Position numbers and translations under genes: made by a program. Shown here piece by piece: positions 27,713 through 37,538 of a DNA stretch of 64,000 nucleotides. Within the stretch, counting starts at the first letter, position 1; every line of letters begins with the position of its first letter. Source of the stretch: Chitinophagaceae bacterium (GTDB lineage: Bacteria; Bacteroidota; Bacteroidia; Chitinophagales; Chitinophagaceae); the NCBI GenBank assembly GCA_016720825.1, contig JADKJV010000019.1, positions 43,754 through 107,753 of the forward strand, given 5' to 3'. Under the pieces are notes generated by a model. That model worked only from the letters and a program-made list of their open reading frames with translations. It had not been told where the DNA came from and ran no database searches.

Positions 27713-28887
27713 ATGAACGGTATTTTCCACCTGAGAGGAAGGGTAAAACACTACGATTGGGGAGGTACAATATTCATTCCCGGACTGCTGGGAATTGAGA
27801 ATCCCGAAAAACAACCTTTTGCAGAATACTGGATGGGCACACATCACCTGGGTGTTTCAGATGTTGAAATCTCTGAAGGACATTATCAGCCGCTGCCCGA
27901 AATAACCGGTACCATTGAATATCTCTTTAAAGCGCAGGAAGTAAAACAAATGCTTTCCATCCAGGTCCATCCTCTAAAAAATCCGCTGAATTTGAATTCG
28001 CCAGGGAGAATAAAGAAGGGATACCGGTTGATGCGCCAAACCGCAATTATAAAGACGATAATCACAAACCGGAATTGATTGTTGCGTTATCTGATTTCTG
28101 GTTACTTCATGGATTCAAGCCGGCAGAAGAACTGCATGATATCCTATTAAATGTCCCTGCCCTGCGGTTTTTACAATCTGTATTTATTGAACAGGGTTAT
28201 GCAGGTATGTATAAACTGGTAATGGAAATGCCGCAGGAAGAAGTGAACCGGCGTTTACAACCGTTACTGGATGAGATTATCCCTGCATACACGGCAGGTG
28301 AACTGGATAAAGATTCAGAGGATTTCTGGGCTGCCCGGGCAGGTGTTACCTATTGTGATGCCCATTTTATTGACCGTGGTATTTTCTCTGTTTATCTGTT
28401 TAATATCGTCAAACTGAAAAAAGGCGAGGGCCTCTTCCAGGATGCCGGTGTGCCACATGCCTACCTGGAAGGGAAGAATATGGAGATCATGGCGAATTCA
28501 GATAATGTATTAAGGGGCGGGCTTACCCGGAAGCATATAGATGTAAAAGAACTGATGAAGCATATTATCCCGGAAGCCACATTCCCGGATGTACTCGCCG
28601 GTGAAGTATTGTCCTCCGGGGAAAGGGTTTACAGGACAACAGCCACCGAGTTTGAACTGAGTTTGTTTGAACTGGAAAGCGGCCAAACCATGGAATTCCA
28701 GCCGGCCGGTGCAGAAATGCTGCTGCTGGCTGAAGGAATCACTGCAGGCAGTTCCGGGGAGAAGACCATCCTGCTCCAGGCCGGACAGCCCGCTGCCATT
28801 GTATTTCCCGGTGCGGCATGTTCACTTACCGCAACAGAGAAAAGCCTTGTTTTCAGGGCCGTTAAACCTGTCCACATTCGTGAATAA
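27713..28887 (+). CDS. manA: mannose-6-phosphate isomerase, class I (frameshifted)
   Basis: About 391 residues after repair. It interconverts fructose-6-phosphate and mannose-6-phosphate. The start at 27713 gives MNGIFHLRGRVKHYDWGG, the typical N-terminus. The metal-site motif IQVHP is followed by a lost frame near 27973: restoring one T gives SKKSAEFEFARENKEG, as expected for the family. The second half has the zinc-site segment GVPHAYLEGKNMEIMANSDN and VLRGGLTRKHID, then a jelly-roll end. It stands alone on the plus strand, upstream of the DUF6580 gene. Confidence 0.9.
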
Positions 28888-28941
28888 CTCAAACCCCCAT
28901 TTAATTCAATTCAGTTATTTTTGTGCGGAAACAAAGACATT

Positions 28942-29511
28942 ATGAAGCAAAGTAAATCATCCATATTTGTGCTCGTGCTGCTGGTCATTGCCTGCGCGCT
29001 TTACCGCGTTTGGGATAACCGTCCGTTGGGTTTTGCTCCCCAGATTGCTATGGCTTTATTTGCCGGTTCGGTGATCAGGGATAAAAAATTATCTTTTCTC
29101 TTCCCCATACTTTCCATGCTGATTTCTGATGGTCTCTATCAGTTACTCTATAGCCAGGGTTTGACAGATATCCGCGGATTCTATTCCGGCCAGTGGGTGA
29201 ATTACCTCCTGTTCGCAGCCATTACTGTAATCGGTTTCTTTATCAATAAAAGAAATGCTGTTTCTATAATCGGTGGTTCACTGGCTGGTGTGATCTTCTT
29301 CTTCCTGACCAGCAACTTCGCTGATTGGATCGGAGGCGGTCTCGATATCAACAACCAGCATTACCCCAAAACCTGGGAAGGTTTAATGAGTTGCTATGCA
29401 GCCGGACTGGTGTTCCTCAAAGGAAGCCTGATGGCCACCATGCTTTTCAGCGGTGTATTCTTTGGTGTTTACCGGATTGCTGAACGCAGCAAATCCATTC
29501 AAACAGCCTGA
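28942..29511 (+). CDS. DUF6580 family membrane protein
   Basis: 189 residues from the ATG at 28942 (MKQSKSSIFVLVLLVIACAL). About five membrane helices: an early one, one at RDKKLSFLFPILSMLISDG, two at VNYLLFAAITVIGFFIN and VSIIGGSLAGVIFFFLTSN, and a last one near the C-terminus. The motif NRPLGFAPQIAMALFAGSV is characteristic. The family is annotated only as integral membrane proteins, perhaps related to small-solute or vitamin transport components. A terminator follows at 29533. Confidence 0.7.
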   Translation: MKQSKSSIFVLVLLVIACALYRVWDNRPLGFAPQIAMALFAGSVIRDKKLSFLFPILSMLISDGLYQLLYSQGLTDIRGFYSGQWVNYLLFAAITVIGFFINKRNAVSIIGGSLAGVIFFFLTSNFADWIGGGLDINNQHYPKTWEGLMSCYAAGLVFLKGSLMATMLFSGVFFGVYRIAERSKSIQTA

Positions 29512-29532
29512 TTAAATTATTCCAGATATACT

Positions 29533-29558
29533 AAACCCGGCAGCCGCCGGGTTTTTTT
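29533..29558 (+). terminator. intrinsic terminator
   Basis: AAACCCGGC, an AGCC loop, then GCCGGGTTT running into a T tract (29552-29558). It follows the DUF6580 gene. The T tract overlaps the stop codon of the convergent rnhA gene (29557-29559), so the hairpin can also serve the minus strand, though with a shorter U tract. Confidence 0.85.
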
Positions 29559-30030
29559 ATGCACGTCCGTTTTCAGCCTCATAGGCTTCATCCACCAGCA
29601 GGTGATGGCCATCTGCGGCAGTAGTGGCCAGTTCATCACAACGGTTATTCCATGGGTTGGAAGCATGTCCTTTTACCCAATGAAAACGGATATAATGTTC
29701 AGAAGCCAGTTCATGGTATTCCCTCCACAGATCGCTGTTTTTCTTCCCGCCTTTAAAATTAGTGGCAATCCATTTCTTCAGCCAGCCCTGTTCAACAGCT
29801 TTCACCACATACTGGCTGTCGGAATAAATCTGCAGGTGCATACCTTTTTTCTTCAGGGCTTTAATACCGGCAATGACAGCCATCAGTTCCATCCGGTTAT
29901 TCGTGGTATACCTGTAACCCTGCGACAGTTCTTTTTTATGCGTCCCGCTCATTAGCACAACGCCATAACCACCCGGGCCGGGATTGCCACGGGCTGCACC
30001 ATCTGTATAAATTGTAACGGAAGAGGACAT
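29557..30030 (-). CDS. rnhA: ribonuclease HI
   Basis: 157 residues, the normal size. It cuts the RNA strand of RNA-DNA hybrids. All four metal-binding acidic residues are present: D10 (IYTDGAARGNPGPGGYG), E48 (NNRMELMAV), D71 (YSDSQYV) and D132 (NRCDELA), with the His of WVKGHASNPWNN (H122). Start taken at 30030 (MSSSVTIYTDG). Confidence 0.95.
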   Translation of the reverse strand: MSSSVTIYTDGAARGNPGPGGYGVVLMSGTHKKELSQGYRYTTNNRMELMAVIAGIKALKKKGMHLQIYSDSQYVVKAVEQGWLKKWIATNFKGGKKNSDLWREYHELASEHYIRFHWVKGHASNPWNNRCDELATTAADGHHLLVDEAYEAENGRA

Positions 30031-30054
30031 GGAGCGAAGATAAAATAGATATTA

Positions 30055-30216
30055 GATAATAGATATTAGATGTTAGATGTGGGGTGTTGGCTCTTAGCTT
30101 TTGGCTTTTAGCATTTGGCTCTTAGCTCTTAGCTCTTGACTTTTGACAGAGAGATGTATTTGTATTCTATGTGTTTCTATGTGTCCTATGTTTCTATGTG
30201 GTAAAGACTTTGGAAT
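30055..30216. repeat. block of several simple-sequence intergenic repeats
   Basis: The gap between rnhA and the carboxylase gene is made of stacked simple repeats: AGATATTAGATAATAGATATT (30049 on), TTGGCTCTTAGCTTTTGGC (30088 on), GACTTTTGACAGAG, and a half copy of the ACCACAAAG family (TTTCTATGTGTCCTATG...ATGTGGTAAA, about 30160-30206). The repeat sequence continues into the end of the carboxylase gene. Confidence 0.6.
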
Positions 30217-31896
30217 TTAGCTTTTAGGTTTTGGTTCCACCGCTATCGAGTCTATTTTTGACTTTTGAATTTTGACTTTGGCTATTGGTATTTCAAACCC
30301 CATATCCGGATTATGGTTAGCCGCTGCAATACCTTCCGAAATGACCTTACGGGTATCCAGCGGATCAATGATTCCATCCACCCAAAGCCTGGCGGCTGCA
30401 TAGTAGGGGTGAGGTTTGGGTTTCATATTTATCCTTGATATTATTCAGCAGTTTGGATTCATTTTCCGGGGTGATGGTTTCCCCTTTTGCTTTGAGTGAA
30501 GCTACTTCAATCTGCAATAAGGTTTTTGCTGCCGCATCGCCGCCCATGACAGCAATTTTGGCACCGGGCCAGGCATAAATAAAACGGGGATCATATGCTT
30601 TGCCACACATGGCATAGTTGCCGGCACCGTATGAATTACCAATGATGATGGTGATTTTGGGAACGACTGAATTAGCAACCGCATTCACCAGTTTGGCGCC
30701 ATCTTTAATAATGCCACTGTGTTCGCTGCGGCTGCCAACCATGAAACCGGTTACATCCTGCAGGAAAACAAGCGGGATTTTTTTCTGGTTGCAGTTGAGG
30801 ATGAAACGGGCCGCTTTGTCGGCGCTGTCATTATAAATTACACCACCCATCTGCATTTCACCCTTCTTGCTTTTTACTATTTTTCCGCTGGTTGGCCACA
30901 ATGCCCTACCGCCCATCCATCCATGCGGCCATAACCGCAGATGATGGTCTTGCCATAATCCTTTTTGAATTCTTCAAATTCAGAATCATCCACAATCCTT
31001 TCAATAATATCCAGCATATCATAGGGCTTGCCGTCTGAAGGGAAGATGCCATACAATTCTTCCGGATTTTTTTTCGGGGGCAGGGGCTTGGCGCGGTCGA
31101 AGCCGGCCTTGTTTTTTTCACCCAGCATGGACATCATCTTTTTTATATGATCCATGCATTCCTGTTCTGTTTTGAATTTATAATCGGCGATGCCGGATAT
31201 TTCTGTATGCGTTACTGCACCACCTAAAGTTTCATTGTCAATATCCTCACCAATGGCGGCTTTTACCAGGTAAGAGCCTGCGAGGAAAATGGAACCATTG
31301 CCTTCCACCATCAGTGTTTCATCACTCATAATTGGCAAGTAAGCCCCGCCTGCCACGCAGGCACCCATAACGGCAGAGATCTGCGTGATACCCATGCCGC
31401 TCATTCTGGCATTGTTACGGAAGATGCGGCCAAAATGTTCTTTATCGGGGAAAATTTCATCCTGCATGGGGAGGAATACACCGGCACTGTCAACCAGGTA
31501 AATTACCGGTAACCGGTTTTCCATAGCAATCTCCTGCATCCTTAAATTTTTCTTCCCTGTTATGGGGAACCAGGCACCAGCTTTTACAGTCTGGTCATTG
31601 GCTACAATCATACATTGCCTGCCGCTCACATAACCCACACCGGCCACAGTGCCGCCGGCCGGGCAACCGCCCTGTTCTTTATACATCTCATAACCCGCAA
31701 ATGCACAGAGTTCAGTAAAAGGACTGTCTTTATCCAGCAAATACTCAATCCGCTGCCTGGCAGTCAGCTTGTTTTTTTCTTTCTGCTTTTCCTGGGCCTT
31801 TCTTCCGCCACCCTCATAAATTTTTTCCAGTCGCTGGCGCATCTGGCTGAGGGCAAGTTTCATCTGGTCTTCATTCCGGTTAAAGTCGAGATTCAT
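30217..31896 (-). CDS. acyl-CoA carboxylase beta subunit, methylcrotonoyl-CoA carboxylase-like (three homopolymer insertions)
   Basis: About 558 residues after repair: the carboxyltransferase subunit of a biotin-dependent acyl-CoA carboxylase. The N domain carries GGCPAGGTVAGVGYVSGRQC, DSAGVFLPMQDEIFPD and GACVAGGAYLPIMSDE; the C domain has FLQDVTGFMVGS and GNSYGAGNYAMCGKAY. The pattern is closest to methylcrotonoyl-CoA carboxylase, pointing to leucine breakdown. Three extra bases in runs break the frame: 30904-30906, 30880-30884 and 30406-30409. The last ~20 residues (AKVKIQKSKIDSIAV...) are encoded by a TTTTGACTTTTGA-type repeat, unlike normal family ends. The start at 31896 (MNLDFNRNEDQ) matches the family; 31917 is possible. 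No biotin-carrying subunit is nearby. Confidence 0.88.
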
Positions 31897-31917
31897 AATG
31901 GCATCGTTATTTGACAA

Positions 31918-32283
31918 AGATAGGAATGTGAAACGATGAACATGTTTTCTGGAAAATGCAATGATAAATAAGAGTTGAAAGCGGAAAGTTGAAAGTGGAG
32001 AATGGACAATTGATAATTGAAAATGGAGAATGAGAATGGAGAATGGGTAGTTGCATACTACTTCAAATTCTGCAAGATTTTTTACCTGTTCATTTTTTTT
32101 AAAAACCCATACAGAATCTTATTTCATGTAATAGGGCAGGGTTGACATTAAGTGCAATTACCTAATTTTTTTAATATGATACACAAAACTTTCAAGTTTA
32201 GTCGCTTGAAAATTAGACAATGCGGTTTGTGTGCATGTACTTTTATGTCGAATCCAAATCGAAAACCACCCAATATCCACTCT
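31918..32283. other. 366-bp gene-free region with a GAAAATGGAGAATGG simple repeat
   Basis: Between the divergent carboxylase and T9SS protein genes. At 31970-32050 there is a run of AAGTTGAAAGTGGAGAATGG, ACAATTGATAATTGAAAATGG and GAGAATGGAGAATGGG, related to the sequence at 7020-7124. The remainder (32050-32283) is AT-rich with no ORF I trust and presumably holds the promoters. Confidence 0.6.
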
Positions 32284-32967
32284 ATGAGAAACATTTTTAC
32301 ACTCCTGCTTTTATGCACAGCATTCGTTTCCAGCGGAAGCGATTTTAATCCAACTAACAAACAGATCCGGGTAAACGGTAACGCCGTTGATACAATCCCG
32401 AATACTGTATTGCCAGTAACCATTGTAAGTTTTTCCGGTAAGCTGCTGAATAATTATGTAAAGCTCGACTGGTCTTATGCAGATGAAGCTGAAACCCGCG
32501 AAATCATTATTGAAAGAAGTACCGGTTCTGAAGATTTCAAAGGAGTTGGTGTTATGAATATCTCAGCCATTCCTTCCCATATCCGTGGTTATTCATTTAT
32601 TGATTCTTTCCCTGCTGAAGGCAAGAACCGGTATCGCCTCAAATTTGTTTATCCCGACAATCAATTCCAGCGCAGTTTCATTATCTCCGTAGATGGAAAA
32701 GAAACAGGCATGGCCGTACAATCTGTTTATCCCAATCCGTTTAATGATATTCTCAACGTACAATGGCATGCAGATGCACAGGAAACAGTTGTAATCCGTT
32801 TGATGGATATGAGCGGTAAGATATCCTTCCAGGCTAACCAACCTAGTGTAAAAGGGAATAACAATTATAGTTTCAGCGGACTCGGGAAACTGGTTCCCGG
32901 CTATTATTCCATGCAGATTGTAACCAGTGCAGGTATTTTACAACAGAAACTTGTTAAATCAAGATAG
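32284..32967 (+). CDS. secreted protein with T9SS type A sorting domain
   Basis: 227 residues. Signal peptide MRNIFTLLLLCTAFVSSG (start at 32284; a longer upstream reading is AT-rich and lacks a signal peptide at its front). A beta-rich domain like the fibronectin-type region common before T9SS tails follows (VKLDWSYADEAETREIIIERS, then NRYRLKFVYPD). The C-terminus is a T9SS type A domain starting VQSVYPNPFNDILNVQW and ending MQIVTSAGILQQKLVKSR. It would be exported through type IX secretion and fixed to the surface or released; no enzymatic domain is present. Confidence 0.85.
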   Translation: MRNIFTLLLLCTAFVSSGSDFNPTNKQIRVNGNAVDTIPNTVLPVTIVSFSGKLLNNYVKLDWSYADEAETREIIIERSTGSEDFKGVGVMNISAIPSHIRGYSFIDSFPAEGKNRYRLKFVYPDNQFQRSFIISVDGKETGMAVQSVYPNPFNDILNVQWHADAQETVVIRLMDMSGKISFQANQPSVKGNNNYSFSGLGKLVPGYYSMQIVTSAGILQQKLVKSR

Positions 32968-32991
32968 ATCCCTGAGCATTTTTTAAAAAGC

Positions 32992-33022
32992 AAAAAGAGA
33001 GTGAAGAATCACTCTCTTTTAT
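32992..33022. terminator. bidirectional intrinsic terminator
   Basis: AAAAGAGAGTGA, an AGAA loop, and TCACTCTCTTTT form a perfect 12-bp stem flanked by A and T runs. It sits between convergent genes (32284 plus and 33019 minus) and overlaps the stop of the latter, so it probably serves both strands. Confidence 0.9.
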
Positions 33023-34127
33023 TTTATAAGCTTTGTTGTAAACCGGCCTTTGCTGTTTTCAACCTTTATAAAATAATTCCCCGAGGGGAATTTGGTCATG
33101 TTAAGCCTGGTGCTTCCGGTGAATTTACCAGTAAGAACTGTTGCCCCGCGGGCATCTGTAAAAGTGTAGCGGTAAACTTCATTTTGATTTCCTTTCAGAA
33201 AAACAAATTCAGCGAATGGATTCGGAGAGGCAGTTATCTGTAAAGTATTTGGCACGCTATTGAGCCCGGTTACAACACGCTGTCCTACATAAACCATCAT
33301 GTACTGTCCATTCTGCAGTTTTACAATACCCGGATCACCGCCCTGTATATTGGTATTCACATATCCATTCCATATTGCACCGTCGCTGGAAGTGGCATTC
33401 CAGATAAACGGTCCGCTGCCATAAAACTTTAACTGGCCTCCGTCAACAAGCAGGTTGCCCGTCCAGTTATGTGTATTGTCAGAACTGATGTTCCCGGTCT
33501 GTGTGAAATTCAAACCATCTGCAGATGTACAATGATAAGCGCCATCCTGCGGCGCACCAATGGGTGAATAATAATGCCAGGTTCCGTTGATAACTGTTAC
33601 AGCCGGATCTATTACCCGGTTTGTCGGATGGTCAAACCGTGCACCCGTTTCAAAATCATAATGAATACCATCAATGCTGATAGCAGAGTATGTATTTACG
33701 ATCGGAGTGAGCCCGCCGGAAGGCATTCCATCGCTGGAAGAATAGAATATCCGCAGGCTTTTATCAGGTAACACGACCAGCGTGGGGTCAAACGGCCGCT
33801 GGTAATTCTGCGGGAAATTATTCATCACAATGGGCTGTGGATCTGTCCAGGTAGTGCCATCATTATACGAAAACTTAACAGCCACCCGGTCCCAGGTAGC
33901 AGACCCCGAAGGCTGCCTGAACCATTGGAATACGGCCACCAGTGTATCAGATTTCCAGCGGATGATGCAGGGCACTCCGGCTGAATCCTGGAATAAAACA
34001 GGGGGGTATTAAAAATTATTCCATCACTGGATCGGGCCAGCATCAGGGCATTTTCCCACGGAAAACCTGATTGTGCCCTTGCGACAGTGATGAAAAAACA
34101 GAATACAATTATAAACAGGTTGCGCAT
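33019..34127 (-). CDS. secreted sialidase/BNR-like beta-propeller protein with T9SS tail (frameshifted)
   Basis: About 369 residues after repair. Signal peptide MRNLFIIVFCFFITVARAQ. The body resembles the sialidase/GH43-like propeller superfamily: VAVKFSYNDGTTWTDPQPIV (an Asp-box-like SxDxGxTW pattern), LRIFYSSSDG, and DPAVTVINGTWHYYSP. The T9SS type A tail begins LQITASPNPFAEFVF and ends FTTKLIK. The frame is broken in the run of G at 34001-34006: one more G joins NTPP to VLFQDSAGVP. The active-site residues of a true sialidase are not evident, so it may be a carbohydrate-binding rather than catalytic propeller. Confidence 0.75.
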
Positions 34128-34180
34128 ATGCTTACCCTAAATTAACATTCTGCGCAGAAATTCTGTATCATTTCATTGGA

Positions 34181-34964
34181 TTACCATCTTCTGAGCTGGG
34201 TGTTTTTAAACGTCCATTCAGGAGTTTGTATGTCAGGGGATTGCCCGGCAGCATACCAGGCTCAGGTTGCTGTTGAGTGGATTGACCAGAACATGCGTAT
34301 CCTGTGCAGGCTGGTATCCCTGAATCAGCAGGTAAATTTTATCCCCCTTTTTGTTCATGGCCATGTCGGCAACTATTACAGCATGCCCGGGAAACCCGCC
34401 GCGTATCAGAACATCACCGGGTTTGATGGCAGTGAAATCAGTTACGGTATTCAATTGTTTTTCCAGCGAGGCAGATCCGCACATTCCAAAAACAGTTCGC
34501 AGGTACTGGTCAAAGCCAGCTCTGTTATTCCCGCCTTTCCAGGCATAAGCTTTCCCTTCAAAATCTGTAAAACGGATCTCATTGTATTTTCCTGCAGAAA
34601 ATAAGTACTCTGCCCGCAGTCTCATCACAACATCAGCACATTGCTGTAAATCTTCCTTTCCGGTTGACATATCCACCACAGCATATTGTGCCTGCTGGTT
34701 TCTTTTTGGCTGGCCGTTATATAGAAAAACAGTTTTGTCTTTTTTCAACGGCAGCATTTTCAACCAGGCAGCAAAACTGCCCGCCTCGGGTTTTAAACGG
34801 ATATAGCCTTTGGGCAAGGGGATATCGCTGATGCGTTTGATCGTAACGGGCAGGCTGTTGGATGAAATTGATTTTTTCAGCAATGCTTCGGCTGATGACT
34901 GGCTGTCATCGCCGGTTGTACAGGAAGCCATGATGAAGAGGAAGGGCAGGTAAGTGATACGCAT
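34181..34964 (-). CDS. DUF4846 domain lipoprotein (frameshifted near the C-terminus)
   Basis: About 260 residues after repair. The N-terminus MRITYLPFLFIMASCTTG ends in a lipobox (MASC), so it is a lipoprotein. The domain shows YAVVDMSTGKEDLQQCADVVMRLRAEY, FTDFEGKAYAW, GDVLIRGGFPGHAVIVADMA and QGYQPAQDTHVL, all typical of DUF4846. The frame reads to a stop at 34233, but the family ending (WYAAGQSPDIQTPEWTFK...LRRW) continues in the next frame to TAA at 34181, placing the indel at about 34255-34262. Function is unknown; the GDVL...GHAV pattern hints at an NlpC/P60-like or amidase-like fold. Confidence 0.8.
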
Positions 34965-35032
34965 GGCTTTTTGATGCGGGGGAGGTAAGAATCCATAACG
35001 TAGTGAGGGAAAGAAAATGTTAAAAGATTTTT

Positions 35033-35152
35033 TTTACCACAAAGTGCACAAAGAAATACACAAAGAACACAAAGTTAAAACCTTCGTGTCCTTTGTGTAT
35101 TTCTTTGTGCGCGGTGCTTGCCCGCCGAAGCGAAGCGTAGGTGGGTGGTTTT
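35033..35152. repeat. dispersed inverted repeat, ACCACAAAG...CTTTGTG family, copy 5
   Basis: TTTACCACAAAGTGCACAAAG at the left and CTTTGTGTATTTCTTTGTGC on the right form a long stem. An adjoining GCCCGCCGAAGCGAAGCG followed by TAGGTGGG is the same core as in copies 1 and 4. It lies between the M1 peptidase 3' end and the DUF4846 gene, both minus. Confidence 0.8.
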
Positions 35153-35163
35153 GTATTCCTAAA

Positions 35164-37443
35164 TCAATGTACTATTAAATTCACTGAATTCACATCCAGT
35201 CTCGCCCCCTTCTGCAGGTCCAGCACACCAAACAATTCCAGCAATCCAATTCCCACCGTGGCTTTGGTGCCGGGGTTTAAAACGAAATTATTCAGCGAAC
35301 GGCTGGCTGCATTGGTTTGACTGAAATTCAGCACGCCGCAGGAGTCGGCAACAACAAGGTTTGACAGCGGACTGCCTGTTAATGTGCCGCTTCCTCTTAC
35401 CTGGTGGTTAAGTGTGAGCGTTTGATCGTTCAGGATAATGGTGTTTCCGGCCAGGATATTCAATGGTCCTGCAATTACATCTTTTTGCATCACGGGCTGG
35501 TTTGAACCAACTGTTGCAATGGTTATATCAGCGCCATCCGGCGGAACACCGGCACTGCTCCAGTTGGCAGCATTGGTCCAGTCGTTGTCAACTGTGCCAT
35601 ACCATATATAACTGTCCAAACCCGGCAAAACGGGCGTACTGCCGGTGGAAAGTATACGGGCACTGTCATCATACACAACAGTAACCGGGTTAAATGAAAG
35701 ATTATACGAAAGCCGGTTGCCGGTAACAGGAATGGAAACGCCATTCCCTGCATACGATAAATTACCGCTACCCCAGTCGAACAGGCAAAGCGTTGTATCC
35801 TGACCAGCTAAAGAACCTCTTACATGCAAAACAACCGGTCCGCGGAAATAACTCACATTAGAGCCTGCAGATTTGGATTGGGATGTCATCTGCACAACCA
35901 GTTTATTCGCGGAAGGATTGTTCCAGCTCACGGTATTAATGGGATTCCCGATTCCGCCGACGGCAACCGGGGAATTGCCGGAACCACCAACGTAATCATT
36001 GAAGAAAACGGCGATGTCACGTCCCAGTACCCTGTTGATGTGGTTTCTCAGTGAATCTGCAGAAGCCGATTTCCCGGCGAGCTGAGTCTGGTAATTGGTC
36101 ATCGCCTGGAAAAATTTCGCATCACCGCAAAGGGTGCGGAGCATAGAAACTATTATTGCGCCTCTTTCATATACAGTGCTTCCATACGATGTATTCCAGA
36201 TGAGATCAGAGTTGGTGATATTGCCATCGGGTATCCAGGCACTGGCTGTTGAAAGTGACAGGGAAGAACCTTTGAAACTGTTCCTGACTGAATAAGGATT
36301 GATGCCCAGTGAAGGAACCAGTTCCCCGCAAAGCGCTTCACTGTAGCGGGCAAAACCTTCGGCCAGCCATAGATCATTCCACGTACCGAATGTTACATTA
36401 TCGCCGAACCACTGGTGCATCAGTTCATGAATTAATGTACTCACACTTTGTAAAGCACCGGTAGCAATGCCTGAAAAAGTCTGGTGTTCCATACCACTGG
36501 CGCCGAGCAATCCATCATAAAAACCATGCTTTTCATTCTTAAATGGATAGTCACCGAACTTAGTACTGAATGCAGACAGAACCGGAGTTACCCGGTCCAT
36601 CGCTGTAAGTATACTTGTATAAGTTGGGGCTGATTTCCCTCTAAAAAGATTGTACACCACCTGCATATCTGTACCGCCTACATTTACCGTTCTGTAATAC
36701 CGGTTATATTTTGCCACGGAAACGCAAACCAGGTAGGAAGCAATCGGATACCGGTTGCTGAAACGGAATGTCCGGTTAGTGCCTGAAATAGTGCTGTCAA
36801 CCAGTTTGCCGTTCGCAGCCACCCAGAATGTATCAGCAGCGGTAGGTGCACCCCAGGGTACATTCACAAAAATATCCATCGAGTCAATCTTATCAATCAT
36901 ATCTGCTTTACAGGGCCACCAGTCGCGGTCCTCGTACGATTCAGATAATGTAGTAATGAAATTCCCTGCACCTGCATTGCTTGATTTCTGGTAACCCTGT
37001 GCGGCACCGGAAGCAGCCGGCGGCACACCTCTGTAATATACCGTAAGAGAATCAGTGAACTCGTTAGCCAGAGTGGTGCCCAGTGCAATCGTCATAACAT
37101 TGCCTGAGCGGGTGATATTGCCCGGTGCCAATACGGCACCGCGGAAAACAACGGAATCAACAACCAGCACACTGCGTAAATCAAAACTCACAGTACTCAC
37201 ATTCGCCTGTATGGTTTTGAATTTTGTAAAGACAGAACCTTTGATGTATTTGGTGGAGTCGGGATTTATTCTCCAGTAAATGCGGTGATACTGCACATCA
37301 ATATTTGAACCGGTACCGCTGAATCCGGTGCTTTGGGCAATAGGCCCTTCCGTTTCATCGGGAGCCCACGAAGCCGTGTTTTGGGCCATCAGGCCATTCT
37401 GCATCAATAATAAAAAAAGAAACACTGCTGTTTGTCGTATCAT
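35164..37443 (-). CDS. secreted M1 family metallopeptidase
   Basis: 759 residues. Signal peptide MIRQTAVFLFLLLMQNGLMA (start 37443; the 37506 start would precede it with a charged stretch). The gluzincin motif HELMHQWFGD lies near residue 340, with the third ligand Glu in NDLWLAEGFARY, so the zinc site is complete. The exopeptidase motif is GASGMEH instead of the usual GAMEN, a change in the substrate-anchoring region. After the catalytic part (to about residue 560) there is a beta-rich tail with TVDNDWTNAANWSSAGVPP, a module often found before T9SS signals, ending LDVNSVNLIVH without a recognisable sorting domain. It would degrade peptides outside the cell. Confidence 0.88.
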   Translation of the reverse strand: MIRQTAVFLFLLLMQNGLMAQNTASWAPDETEGPIAQSTGFSGTGSNIDVQYHRIYWRINPDSTKYIKGSVFTKFKTIQANVSTVSFDLRSVLVVDSVVFRGAVLAPGNITRSGNVMTIALGTTLANEFTDSLTVYYRGVPPAASGAAQGYQKSSNAGAGNFITTLSESYEDRDWWPCKADMIDKIDSMDIFVNVPWGAPTAADTFWVAANGKLVDSTISGTNRTFRFSNRYPIASYLVCVSVAKYNRYYRTVNVGGTDMQVVYNLFRGKSAPTYTSILTAMDRVTPVLSAFSTKFGDYPFKNEKHGFYDGLLGASGMEHQTFSGIATGALQSVSTLIHELMHQWFGDNVTFGTWNDLWLAEGFARYSEALCGELVPSLGINPYSVRNSFKGSSLSLSTASAWIPDGNITNSDLIWNTSYGSTVYERGAIIVSMLRTLCGDAKFFQAMTNYQTQLAGKSASADSLRNHINRVLGRDIAVFFNDYVGGSGNSPVAVGGIGNPINTVSWNNPSANKLVVQMTSQSKSAGSNVSYFRGPVVLHVRGSLAGQDTTLCLFDWGSGNLSYAGNGVSIPVTGNRLSYNLSFNPVTVVYDDSARILSTGSTPVLPGLDSYIWYGTVDNDWTNAANWSSAGVPPDGADITIATVGSNQPVMQKDVIAGPLNILAGNTIILNDQTLTLNHQVRGSGTLTGSPLSNLVVADSCGVLNFSQTNAASRSLNNFVLNPGTKATVGIGLLELFGVLDLQKGARLDVNSVNLIVH

Positions 37444-37538
37444 AATCTTACTACGGTTTTCTCGTCTTGTAAATATATTTAAAGGAATGTTGTGCAGGGT
37501 TAGCATTCACATCAATTTCCCTGCCGGGCTTCGCTTTT

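Noticed and set aside
34233..34964. The DUF4846 gene ending at 34233
   Set aside because: The family's conserved C-terminus (TPEWTF followed by LRRW) continues in the next frame to 34181, so the early stop is due to an indel.
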